The translations under genes and the position numbers were made by a program. The notes under the pieces are model-generated. The model had not been told where the DNA came from. It worked only from the letters and a program-made list of their open reading frames with translations, and ran no database searches. Positions 12,701 to 27,700 of a DNA stretch of 64,000 nt are shown here, piece by piece (positions within the stretch are counted from its first letter, which is position 1; each line of letters starts with the position of its first letter). Source of the DNA: Spisula solida (Eukaryota; Mollusca; Bivalvia; Venerida; Mactridae). The stretch is taken from NCBI GenBank assembly GCA_947247005.1, contig OX365947.1, forward strand, positions 6,739,030 through 6,803,029, given 5' to 3'.

Positions 12701-15700
12701 TTGAGCATAGAGGATGTCTTGTTAAGATCAGTCAAATAATGAAATAATTACAGTTGTTTTAAACTTTGTGTTTACATATATATATGAGCCAGTCTCCAGG
12801 AAAACCTGCTATAATGACATTATGTAATTACTATATGAAACAAGATTTTCATAAAGCTCTAAAATAAGGAAAAATACATATCTTTTGATTCTATTTTAAG
12901 AAATTGACCCATATAGTACTTTACCTTAGCTTTAAATGATCCTATGAATTATGTTGAAAACACATACTTCGTTGCTATGGTGACCAATTTCAGAAAAGTA
13001 CTTCGATTGAGAAAAACGAGGATTTAGTTGTTTAAGACAGAAGTAGCCTTTCTCTGAATGCAAACAATTTCGATTTTGATATATATTTTGAAAAGCGAAA
13101 CATAATTAGAGAATTTGGTACTATTTTGAACAGTTTATGTCAAGAATTGATCAAATGGTGTAATAATGAAATACTTATTTCAGTTACGTCGAATAACGTT
13201 TGAATGACGTTTGCGACGTCACACAAAAAAGCTCTGAATATGGACTCTACAAAAACAGCTGTAACTTCCTTAAAACTAAAGATATTAACATAGTTTATTT
13301 TGCAATTTGCTTATTTAACATTATCAATAAGTCAATATTTTTGTCAAAATAGCAGGTTTTCCTGGAGACTGGCTCATATATATACATTTTTACTTGCGTT
13401 CTGAGCCAAAATTTCTGTCACATATCATATGGTATATGTCAACACAGTGGTCTTATAACTCAATTTGGAAGTGGTCTTATTGTGAGTGTTTTCTTTGATG
13501 CAATGAACCTTGGATGCAGATTAGTGTTTAAATGCATTACTCAGGCAGTGTAAAAGGAGGCACTATCTGATACCATTTGTTCCTATCATTGTGTTATCAT
13601 GTAATGTGCTGTTTTCACCGGAAGTCATTGTTTAATGTTGGAGTTGAGGTTTTTAAGTGAATTTCAACAGATTTTATTCTCAGTTGAAGGGTTTTGCAGT
13701 GCATACCAAATTGCTCTGAAATTTGAATTCTTCAAGTTTGATGCCCTAAGCTAGTGTATATAGATTGGTTTGCAGATCTGCAGCAAATTATCAACAGTTT
13801 GCGTACAGTCTAAGCTATCTTAAACAGCCTGTCAAGGAATATGCATTAATTGTGACTCCTTAATACTTTTAGCTGTTTAATGCAAGTGCATGGGTAAAAT
13901 TTTTCAGTCTAAATACTGGTTTCAAATTTTTTAGAAATAATTGCACTGTACAGTTTAGTACCTTGACTAGCAGTTTTCAGTATTTTGAAAAAATTGAGCT
14001 TTAACGGGCATACCAGTGTATTTCATATGATGGCTGGGTGGTGTTTTGGTTGCTAAAGACATGTGGCTGCAATCTTGCTTCCAGTAAACTGTTGCAATGA
14101 CAGCTAGAGGTTTGACAAACTTCCAGTAAACTGTTGCAATGACAGCTAGTGGTTTGACAAACTTCCAGTAAACTGTTGCAATGACAGCTAGAGGTTTGAC
14201 AAACTTCCAGTAAACTGTTGCAATGACAGCTAGAGGTTTGACAAACTTCCAGTAAACTGTTGCAATGACACTTAGAGGTTTGACAAACTTCCAGTAAACT
14301 GTTGCAATGACACTTAGAGGTTTGGTAAACTTCCAGTAAACTGTTGCAATGACACTTAGAGGTTTGACAAACTTCCAGTAAACTGTTGCAATGACACTTA
14401 GAGGTTTGACAAACTTCCAGTAAACTGTTGCAATGACAGCTAGAGGTTTGACAGACTTCCAGTAAACTGTTGCAATGACACTTAGAGGTTTGGAAAACTT
14501 CCAGTAAATTGTTGCAATGACACTTAGAGGTTTGGTAAACTTCCAGTAAACTGTTGCAATGACAGCTAGAGGTTTGACAAACTTCCAGTAAACTGTTGCA
14601 ATGACAGCTAGAGGTTTGACAAACTTCCAGTAAACTGTTGCAATGACAGCTAGAGGTCTGACAAACTTCCAGTAAACTGTTGCAATGACAGCTAGAGGTC
14701 TGACAAACTTCCAGTAAACTGTTGCAATGACAGCTAGAGGTTTTACAAACTTCCAGTAAACTGTTGCAATGACAGCTAGAGGTTTTACAAACTTCCAGTA
14801 AACTGTTGCAATGACACTTAGAGGTTTGGTAAACTTCCAGTAAACTGTTGCAATGACACTTAGAGGTTTGGTAAACTTCCAGTAAACTGAAGCAATGACA
14901 GCTAGAGGTTTGACAAACTTCCAGTAAACTGTTGCAATGACAGCTAGAGATTTGACAAACTTCCAGTAAACTGTTGCAATGACAGCTAGAGATTTGACAA
15001 ACTTCCAGTAAACTGTTACAATGACAGCTAGAGGTTTGACAAACTTCCAGTAAACTGTTGCAATGACAGCTAGAGGTTTGACAAACTTCCAGTAAACTGT
15101 TGCAATGACACTTAGAGGATTGACATTAGCTTCGTTCTCCATGGCCCAAGACATCATTTGTCAATGTTTTAAATCAAATTTCCTTGTCATGTTATTAAAA
15201 TGAACTTGTCATGATGTTAATTAAATGATTCTATGAAATCATGCATATTTTACAATGTTACACTTCAAACAAAACTTCATGGTGACATATTTGTATGACA
15301 TGCACAACATATGGTTAAAGTATGATATACTGTCAACTCCTTACTGTTTGTTGGGGATAAAATTTTGATGATTCTCTGAATGCACATGGCTGTAAAATGA
15401 ATCTGCCTCCTGAATAAACAGGTTTTTATGCCTCGGCTTCTACAGATGTGGGAGTCATATAGTGATTGTCCTGTCCGTCCGTTTGTTACTTCCATTGAAA
15501 ATGTTAACCAAAACTTTCAAGTTCTAGAAACTCAAATATTTTCTAAGTCCTTCAAGGCATTGCTTTCAAACTTTGTATACTTGTTTACCATAAAATATAC
15601 CTCACATTGTAAATGCCAATCACTATCCAACATTTCTTCAGAATTCATAATGGCCCCAGAATCGGAAATTGCGTAAATATGTAAACATTGGCTTTTGTTT

Positions 15701-18700
15701 ACATTTTTACGCTCATGTTTAGAAGTGTTTACGTTATTCGTATTTTATTTGCGTGTTTGTACTCACTCATTTAAAAATAATTACGTTTTATATGAAAATT
15801 AATTGCGTAATTACGCAAATACGCAGCTTATCTGTAACTCTGGACTTAACTAATTATTACGGACAAGGCTTCCACCAGGGCATAAGCGTTTATTGAACGC
15901 AGTCACATACTTAATTCTAGCTATTTTATGCCCCCACCAAATATTGGGAGGGAGGGGGGCATATAGATTTGTTTGTAATCAAAGAAATTGCATTTACCAT
16001 TTTCCATGAAATTTAAAATCCATGAAAATATCCATAATGTACAGTACATTGCTGATAGCCCAGGTGCTGACTATAGGCAATCAGCTAATTGAATTATTAA
16101 ATGATAAGACTTTGAGATGCTGCTGAGGTAGAAATGAAAACATGAATGGGATTATGAACCATGAGGTGTTGGGGCATGAGTGTATTTACAGTGTTATGGA
16201 AGGTAGATAAATACACTATTATTGTGCTGGGTGTTTAGTCGGATGGTTATAGCATTTACATGCTGGATTTGTGAATGTGTGAAAAAGTCTCAGCATCACT
16301 TGACATGAATATCCCCCCTATGGTAAATAAGCTGTTTGTAATTATCACCAAGAAAGATGGTATAAATATTGTAAGATAATTGGGTTAAATTCCCTCAGCT
16401 AATTAAGGGCTGCATGTGCATTGCTGATCAATGTCAGTATGCACAAAATGCAACTTCTACATCAAAAAGTAAATAACAATTGGAACAGTGAAAACAGAAA
16501 TTTTGGCTCCAAGAAATGTCCTTCGAGACCAAAAAGATTATATTTAGTCAGACAGGGAAGGCAGCACTCAACTTAACCAGCCGAGCACAGAAAACATTAA
16601 AAACACACAAAGCACAATGCCCGACTGAACCAACCGAGCACAGGAAACATAAAACGTGCACATACAAGGCACAATGCCCAACTAAACAAGCAAAGATCCA
16701 CCCAAGTCCAAGCTGTCGAAAAGTATACAAAATTATTACTAGCTGAATGACCCAGTTGGGGAGATACCAGCAACTTTAAGAAGACGATGCAGTTCATCAC
16801 CACATCTAAACTGAAGATATAAACAGTCCTTAAAGATAAAACGCAGGACAGTGAAAGATGAGCTTATAATCAGCAGAAATAGCAGAGAACATAGAAGTAC
16901 AAGAACGAACAGCTAGACAAAGAGGAACACTGTCAACAACTTTTATAATGACAATTAACAACAACCTCTCTCTATGGTTGCCATCTCTTGAGCTGCAACC
17001 TCTAGTAACCTGTATTGAGCAGAAACCTCTAGAAAACACTTTTGAACAACAACCTCCGTAAAGTAACTATTTGTTGAACCTTAAATCTCTGTAGAAAAAC
17101 CCTCTACTGCAGCAAAAGCTTTACTAAGTATCACCCGAATACTGAGTACTGTAAAAGCATTTATTTTTGCGAGGCTAAATTTTTGTGAATTTCTAATTTG
17201 GAAGTCGTTTGCGGGGGTTAATGTTTGCAAATTTCAAATTTCAGAAAAATAAAATTCTACTTTCTCGGCAATATCCCTAGTGCATTATTTAGTTGCCACG
17301 GCGTGATAATCACTCTGATAATTACGACTACGAAGTTCAACACATTTGAAGCTATTATGAACGTAATAATTTCACGAGCATCAATAGCGAAAATTAAACC
17401 CTTGCGAAATATTCTGCTTTTACAGTAGTGTGTCGTCTGGATGTTACACAATTCAGTGATGTATTTAATATCCGTTTGATATAATTAATGATGCAATCGT
17501 GTATATACATATAGGAATGGTGCATTAGTTAGCAATCGTGTATATATATGTAGGAATGGTGCATTAATTAGTCAATCTATGATGCATGCAATATCATCAT
17601 ATTTTGTCTGATCATCTCATACAAGCATTTTGTAACTAATATAATAGTTTCATGTAAGAATCTAGCCTGCTATGTTATAGTCAGCTGGTGCTATGTGGCA
17701 ATCAGTTCGGTATGGTCTCCTGTAACGTTGGGTATGATGTCCCGTAGTTCTTAGGCTGTAAAGTAGCAAGCCACTTAAGTTAATTCTATGTAGAGCCTGG
17801 GTCCCTTATAGATACCAAGATAGATACATCGAGATATCCCAAAATGATAAAAACAGTTATGAATCAGAGTTTAAACATATGACGGAGTAACATAACCTCA
17901 CAAACCAAGAGAGCTTTGGTTGGGATTAAAGTTCTTTGTGTTTGCATTAGAGTTGGAGTAAAATTGTTAAAATCTGCATGGAGGATTTAGTTTGGATTTA
18001 GAAATTTCTTTTAAAAGAAACAAGTTTTCTTAACCATCTGGAAGTAATTTACTACACAATGTTTATATCCCGTCCCTAGGTGAATGTTGGTGAGGGTTTA
18101 GGGTTTTGTTCGTATTTTGTTTGAAGTAGTGTTAAATGTTCGCTGCTGTGATTAAATGATAAAAACCATTAAGTTTGGAGTTTTTCACTGATTGGATAGC
18201 CTAGGAAGTTATGTAAGTTTTTGTTTTGTTTCTGCATGTATTTGGTTAAAGTGACCATGCAGCACAAATTGTACTGAATTTAAATGTGTTTTATTATTAT
18301 GTTTAAAATCTTAATTAGGCAAGCATACGGTGAACATTTTTTGCTAGTTTATTTACATAATGTTCCAGGCTGTATGCGGTCTGTCATTGTAGATGGTCAT
18401 ATAATTAATTATTATTGTACACTCAGGTTCTGTAGTGTCTACAAAGTAAAAAATTTATTTAAAATATTTGGAAAGCCCTGTTTACATGAATTGATGTATA
18501 TTATTATACGAAAAGCGGTACTTCAACATACTTTGATTGATGCAAACCTATGAAAAAGATAATAACAAATCGGACTCAACAGAAACGGCGCAATACGAAG
18601 GTTCTCGGACTGTATGCTGTATAGATCATAGATTGTTGTTACGAAATACACATTAATAAATGAATACTCATAGCTTGTAGATAGATAAACGTTCATTCTA

Positions 18701-21700
18701 GCACCGGATATTTCTGGTTAACACATGGTAAGGAAAAGATAAATGTTTTGACATAATCTGCTATTGCCATTCATGAACTGTGCCACTAGGTTTGGCATGA
18801 TAAGCCGTATAAATCGATTATTCAGGTCAGTCACTTGTTTATACAAAACTGTTATTAAATTTGGAACGGGTGATGCGCCCTGTTATTAAATCCTAGCTGG
18901 AGCTCTGTATTAACATGTGAAGGACTTAGTGTCCATTAGCACTATGCTTACACATTTACTGTTTATAGAATACCATTTAACAGAGCACCTATATAAATAG
19001 GGTGCATTTCCTACATGTGGTAAATATACAATTTGCTGTAATTCAGTCAATTTCAAGTACAGTACAACCTCTGTAGAGCAACACCCTGTGGTAGCTGCTA
19101 ATATTGACTGTTGTTTAGAGGTTGTTACTCTACAGAGGTTAAATTTAAAGTAAATATTGGCTTAGCGATATTTTAAAGGTGTTGTTATAGAGGGTTGTTG
19201 CTCTACAAAGGGCCGCTCTGGAGAGGTACTATATTGACAGTTGTTTAGAGGTTGTTGCTCTACAGAGGTTAAATTTAAATGTTGGCTTAGCGAAATTTTA
19301 AAAGTGTTGTTATAGAGAGGTTGTTGCTCTACAGAGGACAGCTTCAATGGAGTGGTACTTTAATATTGTTCAGAGGTTGTTGCTCTACAGAGGTTAAATT
19401 TAAAGTAAATATTGGCTTAGGGAAACTTTAAAGGTGTTGTTATAGAGGGGTTGTTGCTGCCTACAAAGGGCTGCTTTGGAGAGATACTGTACTTCATTGG
19501 CCACTCAGATCCCTTCTACAGATTATTTTCTTTTGAGATTTACAAGTAATTCCTAGGGTGAGTAATTTAAAGTCAGGAATGTCCAAGTTAATGTTGCCTT
19601 TAGATATGTGATGCCTACAGTAATTAAAAAGTTTCAAACATTTACCGTTTGATAATTTCATTTTTCCTGTGGGAAAAGGGACTCTAATAGATCACCGCAA
19701 TTTTAATTTCCTGACACAAAAATTCAAAAAAGCAAAGCGTGAAATAAATGTGCATATAATGGGAACTGACTATAAAAATGTCCTATCTTTGACTTTGTTT
19801 GTAAAGCATTTGAATCACTTCTGCTTTCATCGGTAGATCTGGAAAGTTGTAAATAAAATGTGACAGATTTTATTGCATCAAACAAGTAAGATAGATAAAT
19901 CAAAGATTTTATTCATGATGTGAATGTGGGTTTGGGATCTGTATTATACTACAGAGAGGAGGAATTGCTTGAATTGTATGCAGTGTGTATGCAGATAGAG
20001 ATACATGCTCTACATCTAGTTGTTTCCCTGAGTCATCTTGGTGAAGATTGCCTGATCAAGTCTGCATGCTATAAAATATATCACGATCTAAAGATTTGTT
20101 TAAATGCATTCAGTATATGCAGTATATGTTGAATTTGTAGAAAGTTACAAATTTTATTCTGAAAATTTAGTGGCTAAATATATACTGAAAATTTATCATG
20201 ATGTTATGAAAACTTTAAAAAAAATGATGAAAACCATTTATTTTATAAAAAACATTGAAAGAAATTCCATAATTTCAGTGGCCAATTTATTTTGAAAATT
20301 TATCAAGATTTCAATAAAAATTAATATTCCACCTTCCATGAAAATTTGACACAGCAATGTGAAGAAGTTTCATGAGTTCTTTGTGGAAGGGTAAGTAGGG
20401 GCCAGTGGGTTCAAAGCCACTGTTACAAAACAGTTTGTATCCCTGCTTGGTTGACATGATAATCTGGTTTTCATGGAATTTGCTTTTGTTGTTGACCATC
20501 ACATAATACTCAGATGGAATAAATGATGATATCTATTCAATCAACGGATGTGTCATCAATATTCAACCATTAACTGGAATTAACATTGATGGGTGGTATT
20601 GAGAACCTGTATTCATTGACCATGTTATCAGAGATAATCTACTTATAATCTATACAATATTGTAATGAGTTATAGATGCCTTGAGAGACGTATCAATATG
20701 TCTATTGTCAATGGTATCGATCATCGGCTGTCTGTTGATGGTGTTACCCCAGGAATTGTGGCATATTTACATTGTGATTTTATTACTGGTCTCCGTGGTC
20801 TGCGGTCATGTTTACATTGTATCAACTTACCGCCGATATTTTATATGCCCAATATCTAGTCAATAACTCCCCCACTTTGATAATGACATTAACTCTATGG
20901 TTTATACCAATTTTGAGCGGACGTTTAGATGAAGGGAAGGCGGCATTTTCATACATGGCCTGGTATTTTTCAGGCTTGTGCCTGATTTCAGGTTTCTGAA
21001 TCCTGAATTTTCCTTCTTTGTTTATATTGAAAAGTGGAATTTCAGGCTTTAAAATATGGATTTTCAGGCTTAAGAATGATTGCTAATTACCAGGCGGGCA
21101 ACAGTTACTGGGGTCTGCTTATAAAACATGCTGGTGGCTGTTAAATACAGGTGGTATTTATATAAAACAGGGGGTTGTTTCTCTACCAGGTGCTGAAGGA
21201 ATATCTGTGTATTGGTGCTGTTCACCTGGCACATGAAAAATCAAGTCTTTTCGGAAAGAGCTAGGGTATGGTACCCAGATTTCTTGTGCCACACAACTGC
21301 CTCATTCCCTGAAGATGGAAATCATTGCCCAAGGTGAAAAATCAGATGACCAAAGCACTTCTAATGTCCATCTCGGTCGAAATTGTAACCAACAAATAGA
21401 CCACTTGACACATGTTTGATTAATTACAGGGGTCATACAGTTGAATAAACCGGATTATTTCTGCACAAAATGAATGTTATTAAATAAAAAACTTAAAAGA
21501 AATGACAAAGTTGTGGTCATTTGAAGTTCCATGATCTAAATTTTAACAATTAAACAATGTTTGAAAGCTAATTACGGTGTGGGGATATGTGCTAATGGCA
21601 CCTGAAACAGACTTGCAAGTTGTTTTCAGGATTGGGTTTTATGCCTCAGTAGGACCCCAGGCCTGTTATTAGAATACTTTACCAATCAGCGTGTGTATAA

Positions 21701-24700
21701 TTGGATCTATGATTGATTTGTTTTGCATTGGATGTGTGATTATTGCTGAACCTAGGATAATAAATTTTGGCCATTAGTACGGTTATACATTACCAAAGTG
21801 TCCTATTATTGATTGCTGTTCTTGTATATGGAATAAAATTGGGATGGTAATGTCATTCCACCCTCCGTGCTTAATCAATAAAGGCATCATGGTTTTGCTT
21901 AGAATTTGATAGCATGTAATAAATAGTATAATAAACAGTTACACGATAATGTCTAATATATGATGACTCTAATGTATTGTATAATAGTCCATATGGCCAT
22001 CTACATGACTGAATTGATCCAGGAATTATTTGTGATGCTCTGAGAGGATTGGCGGTGAGCAATGTTTTTGCTTTAATTTCCAATTCATAATATCTATTTG
22101 GGAGTGTATCAATAAGGGATTGATTGGATTTATTGACAGCTTGTACTGAGTGGTGGTAAATTGTGATTGAATCTGATCATGTTTTATTCCTGATGAATTG
22201 TAAGTCAGTGTGGACACACCACATATTTGATTTATTTTTTGGCTGGGAACGCGAGTAGAATCTGTCAACACAAAGAACACTAATAACTGTTAGTATTTTG
22301 TACTTCGAGCAATTTTAACAAGTCATCCCCGAGTTTTATCCACGCAACTTGATAATTTTTAACAAATGGTCATGCCGTTCTTGTTTTAAACCGGCTAAAA
22401 TGCCTTATCATGGATAGCAGTTGAGTGGGTTTCGGACAAAAACTGACCTTTTTCTGAAAAATATTAAGTGGCATGGATAGTACTCATTCTCAACATGGGT
22501 GTCGAGGATGTCTCTTTAAAATCGATTGTAGAATAAAATATTAAACTTTTTGTTGACCAATTTCGTCTTGCATTCTTAGCCAAAAAATATGTCACATACC
22601 ACATGGTATGTCCACACTGTATGCATATGTTGCTTTGATTAAGCATTGGATTGTGTGTTGTCGTATCTTTGAACAGTACTCCCATCTAACCTGTCGAAAG
22701 CTGCGTTCCTCAAATGATACATTTAACATTGCTGCTTAAATGAGGTGGCTGTTTAATTCAAGTGTGTTCATATGAAAATTAATGATTAATTGGGATTATT
22801 GGGATTTTAAGTATTGTATTGACTGTTTAAAAGGGGTTGTTGCTTAATTCAGGTGACCTCTATTACTGTTTTGGCTATACATACTTAAGGAGGCTGTATT
22901 TTCAAGAGCAGTAATTGACACACAAGTGTTAATGTAATACAAGTGATAACTTATCAGTCTTTATTATAAATACCCTAAAATACACTTTTGATGAAGTATG
23001 AATTTTCATCCTGAATTAATAAGTTGGTAGGGATATATTCATACTATACTTCATAAGGTAGATTTAAATTGTGTTTTAATTTCCTTGTATTAAGGAACTC
23101 ATGAATATCCAGATTAGGTATATCTAAGTATGGAGATAATGAAAAATTTACAAAATTCTTGCGTTCAAATATATCAATTTTCGCGAGTAAATCGTGTAAT
23201 ATCGGTCCGTAAGTGTTGTGTTTGTATTACACCTCAAGCATCTTCGTGATACAACCGGGTTATAAATATAGGCAATATATCAACAGGGGTGTCAATTTTC
23301 CTGATTAATTTGGAATTCCAGATTTTATCATTCCTAAAAGAGCAATGGCTTCTGACGAAAACTAAAGTTATTTGATAAAAATATCTCAAGAAATGGCAAA
23401 GTTATGGTAAATTTAATCTGCTATGAAGGATTTTCTTTAATACAAACTGAGTTAAGTATGGAAATAATATCATTGCAGGCCTCTCGTTTGACAAAATTGT
23501 AAGCCGCATACAAATTTCCTGATTTTTAATTTATCTTTGTTTAATTATTTTAATAGAAGGTCGAGGATCAGGTCAAATTCTCCATACTGTATCATGATCG
23601 AGTTGCATATAGAATGTCATCACACAGTTTCCATGTCATCGCACAGTTTCCTAGTATGTGACAGTAATCTATGAACGTTATAAGTGTGCATGTGTGGTCA
23701 GTGGTAAGCAGAACTTCAACTAGTATACCCGGTAACTTAACATTTCTTGGACTTTGACTGTTGTTTCCGGGTTGTGATTGGAAGAAATAACATTACTTGG
23801 CATTAGAAGTTTTCATGGAATCTATAATCTATTTGAAATATTAAACATGTATTTATTACTTGTATATTTTCAGATGCGATAAGTGAGAGCAATCCACGAG
23901 TCATAGACGACACACGGGCTCGTAAATTAGCTAATGATCTGAAACGTTGTTCATACTATGAGACTTGTGCTACTTATGGTCTTAATGTTGAAAGAGTCTT
24001 TGTAGATGGTAAGTTTATTTTTAATCTTTGACAAATTTTCAACAGTTTTTCAGTTCCGCTGTAAGTGTATAAACGAATCAACTTCCAGTAATCGCAATAA
24101 TGAGTACACGTTGAATTGTATAGGATTGCAATAATGAGTACAGTTATGGAAAATCACCGGATGTTTCAATCACAAGAATGAGTACACATTGAATTGTATA
24201 GTGTCACAATAGTGAGTACAGTGATTTGGTTTATACGCGGTGAGTTCTGCTGGACAGTTGTTTGACCTAGCCAGTTTTACTGGACTTAACTATTAACCAG
24301 AACTTAGTAAATTGCTTGGTTCTGCTAGTAGCTCGAGCATCTTCACATGTGATATATAATATGACAGTTACGTGAGTGCTACGAAGAACATAGCTTATCC
24401 ACGGTGGTAATCAAAACATAATGTTTTGAAAATTTTATCAGGGCTCCTACAATGCCGGAATGATCTGGAAATCCGGATTTGCTGTACTAAAGAATGCACT
24501 TTTCTGTAGAAAATCAGTTATTTGATGAAAAAATTCAAAGAATTGACTAAGTTATGGTCATTTGAAGTTCCATAATCTGAATATGATAATAAAACAATGT
24601 TTGAAACCTAGGTAAGGTGTAGAGATGTTTGCGACTTGTTTTCAGGATTGGGCATTATGCCTCAGTAAAACCCCTGTTTTATATGCAAGGGTGTACAAAT

Positions 24701-27700
24701 TAGCCGAGCATATCAGTTTGAACTGCTGGAATCGAAGGTAGCAGGTTCGATCCCAGGCCCCAATGTACTTGAAGGCACTCAGCATATCACAGATGGTTCT
24801 AGAAATGCGTTAATGAAGAGTTGTTATTATAAGTCTCTATGTGCATGAAATAACTTCTGTGGAACTTTATCATCCCCGGTTTTCTAGTTTATAGGAAAAC
24901 GTATTAATTTTAGAATAAATTAACCTACTGAAAGGAACGGATGTAGGAATTATCAGGATATTATCTAAGTAAAACCCCTTATGTAAGATGAGTAAGTAGA
25001 TTACCCGCTATAGGTTGATGCTTATTTTTTTACCAAACTTCTGGTATTACTGTAAAATTATTAATATTCGCGGCCAGGATTACTTTTCAATGATTTCACG
25101 GAGGAAATACATTTAATTTACAAAATTAAATCCCCTTGAATAATTGACCTCAAAATATGTATAGCAATAGATTTTTTTTCAATATTTTATATCAACAAAT
25201 TTATGAAATCACCAAATTATCATTTTACCAAAATCTACGAAATTTAATGACAGCAAAAATTAATGATTTTTCAGTATAAATGTACACAGCGTCCAGGGGA
25301 CATTTTGATAAGATCTTATGTTATATATAACATCTTGGTGTACATTTGCGGAATATAAAGATGCTGTTGATAATAATGCATGAGAAAAAAATCCCAAGTT
25401 TAATACTGAACGATTTCAGTTATCTTCATTTCTGTCAAGATTCGGTTATCTACTTCAAAAGAAAAATGTGCAAAAAATGAAAGGATACTTTTTGATTGGT
25501 ACATTTTTTATACCATAAAATCATGCCCCTGATAAACTTGAGATAACGCACTGTGATACATACGCTTTAGTTAACATCCGATTAAAACAGGCTGATAAAA
25601 ATACATTTGATGTACGGCCCCTGTTTAATACTGAAAAGGATGTTTTACCACCACTGTAAAGTCAGTGTTTATAGTTTGTGACAGAATTTACATGGATTAT
25701 GACTGAGTGGATTAATTTACCACAAAATCCAATCTCGCTTAACTTGTTCTCATTCTACTTTTCTGTCTGCATTTGTAGTACATTAAAGGGCATGCCCAGA
25801 AACTGCAGTGTCTTAGTTTGCCTACAACAGAATTGAGTTTATCACTTGTGAAACCAACTATTACCGAAAAGTCAAGAAAGAATTTGACTTAAAAAATTAC
25901 TCTATAATGCGAGCTTCGATACTTTGTTTATCGATTTGAATAAAAGGCTGTCCAATCCTTCTATTGGCGACGACAATATTTTTGACTTGTCTGATAATTT
26001 ATACTGAGCATGCAACAAACATTCTTTCCCGCAATGTTTTCGGTTTTGATCGATGCTTGTGCGCACAGCCAGGATAGAAAGGGTTAAGTCGGGCAAAAGA
26101 AGAATACTTTCCGTTTTTCTGAGGCCGAAATCGGCAGGTTTAGTTATTCTTGAAAAAATTTTTTTTAAACCAGCGGGATATTTCGTAACTTTTTTACAGG
26201 GTTTTCATTATTTGACATAGGTATTAATATGATACCAATTTGATTGCAATTCGAGACACTTCAGCTCCAGAGCATGCCCCTTTAATTTATGATCTAACAA
26301 AATACAACATTTTGACCCCAAAACACCAAAAAGTTGCCCTCAAATGTTGGGATTTTACAGTATTACAGACATAGGAAATTTGTAAGTAAAATGCAGTAAC
26401 TTGATAGATTAAAGATGTACACAACTTGCCATACATCAAAGTTTAGATTTGTCATCAGTTTGTGTCATCGGTTTCTGCCTTGTATCCAATTCCAGTGTGC
26501 ACCGTATGTGTATCAGGTTCTTTGATATCTTGTACTGTAAAATCATTAATATTCGTGGGGAATTTAGTTTTTATGGATTTCGTGGATGACCTCAACCAGG
26601 AAATTAAATTCCCTATGAATACTTACACCAATATGTATGTCAAGTTTAGAGTGACTGCATTAATTGCTTTCAATTCAGTCAAGCATAAGACTGGGTTTTT
26701 CGGAAGTTTACTTGCATAATTATATCAACATGGAATAAATAATTTTACAGTCATTAATTAATTTATAAACGGGTCAACTTCCGGTTATCGCAAGAAGTCA
26801 TACACATTGAACTGTATTGTGACTGGAAGTTACATATTCTTTTACTGCTGTTATAAAAATGTATAATCTATTGTCAATACAACACTAACCACTACATTTG
26901 GTATATATGTATGTTATATATATGTTGTGGATTGGCCGGTGGCCTAATCATAGTTCTAAATAAACTGTAAATCTGTACTCTCAATAAGTCATACAAGTTG
27001 ATTTATATAGAGTCGCAAGAAATGGTAAAGTGATTAGGTTTATTGAACGGAGGGGACTATAGGTTTGCCCTCCGTCAGTTTGTCCGTCCGTCAAAAATCT
27101 GGATCCTGACATAACTGAAACAGTTTCCAAGCTAGGTTTATGAAACTTTGTATGTGGATAGGGGGCAATAAGGGTATTATGCACAGCTAAAATATTTTGA
27201 TTCTGACAAAAATTGTGGTTGCTATGGCAACAGAAACATTGAAAATGGCTTCAAACCGGTAGGGTACTTCTTTATTGCTTGCAATTCTTAATGACTTGTT
27301 TTATGTACTTATGTATTATGATTATCTTTATTACAGCGTGTTCTAGAATCGCTCAGTTTCGTTACCCCAGTATGCCTTCAGCCATACCAAATGTGCCAAG
27401 TACCCCTAACCACTCACAGCGTCCATATTATGTGACACAGACCTCGAAACCTTACGATACACACAGTACGAGTAGTCAGTCAACGTCCAGTAGTGGTACA
27501 CTCGTCACTAGGAATGATCCAAATATCATAGCCCAGGTAGGAAATAGCGTCTTGTTACTACTTTATACTAATTTATTCAAGGTCGATTGTGAAACAAGTT
27601 TTTTTTACTTATATTAATCACTCTCGACACCTCATTCCTGATGTTATACATCGACACGAGGGTATGAGAGAAGAGAAGCTAGTTTCCCTTATATGCTGAG

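Larger units (their letters stand above)
4114..23873. other. 19.8-kb intron c-d
   Basis: The largest intron, made of repeats listed separately: MITEs, SINEs, five sizeable minisatellites and mollusc-type dispersed repeats. Stretches where I see nothing beyond AT-rich unique-looking DNA are 5245-5940, 9245-10395, 10805-11385, 13450-14085, 15165-15425, 15850-16540, 17575-19045, 19500-20955 and 22625-23280. No further AGAP exon is needed here, because the junction c-d is exact in the protein. Confidence 0.8.
24009..27336. other. intron d-e
   Basis: Holds a family-B MITE, a tRNA-derived SINE head, two family-C MITEs and a family-E repeat immediately before exon e. 25280-26530 has no recognisable element. 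Confidence 0.8.

Noticed and set aside
24683..24790. Possible tRNA gene
   Set aside because: A and B boxes are present but there is no paired acceptor stem, and SINE heads of this kind are common in the window.
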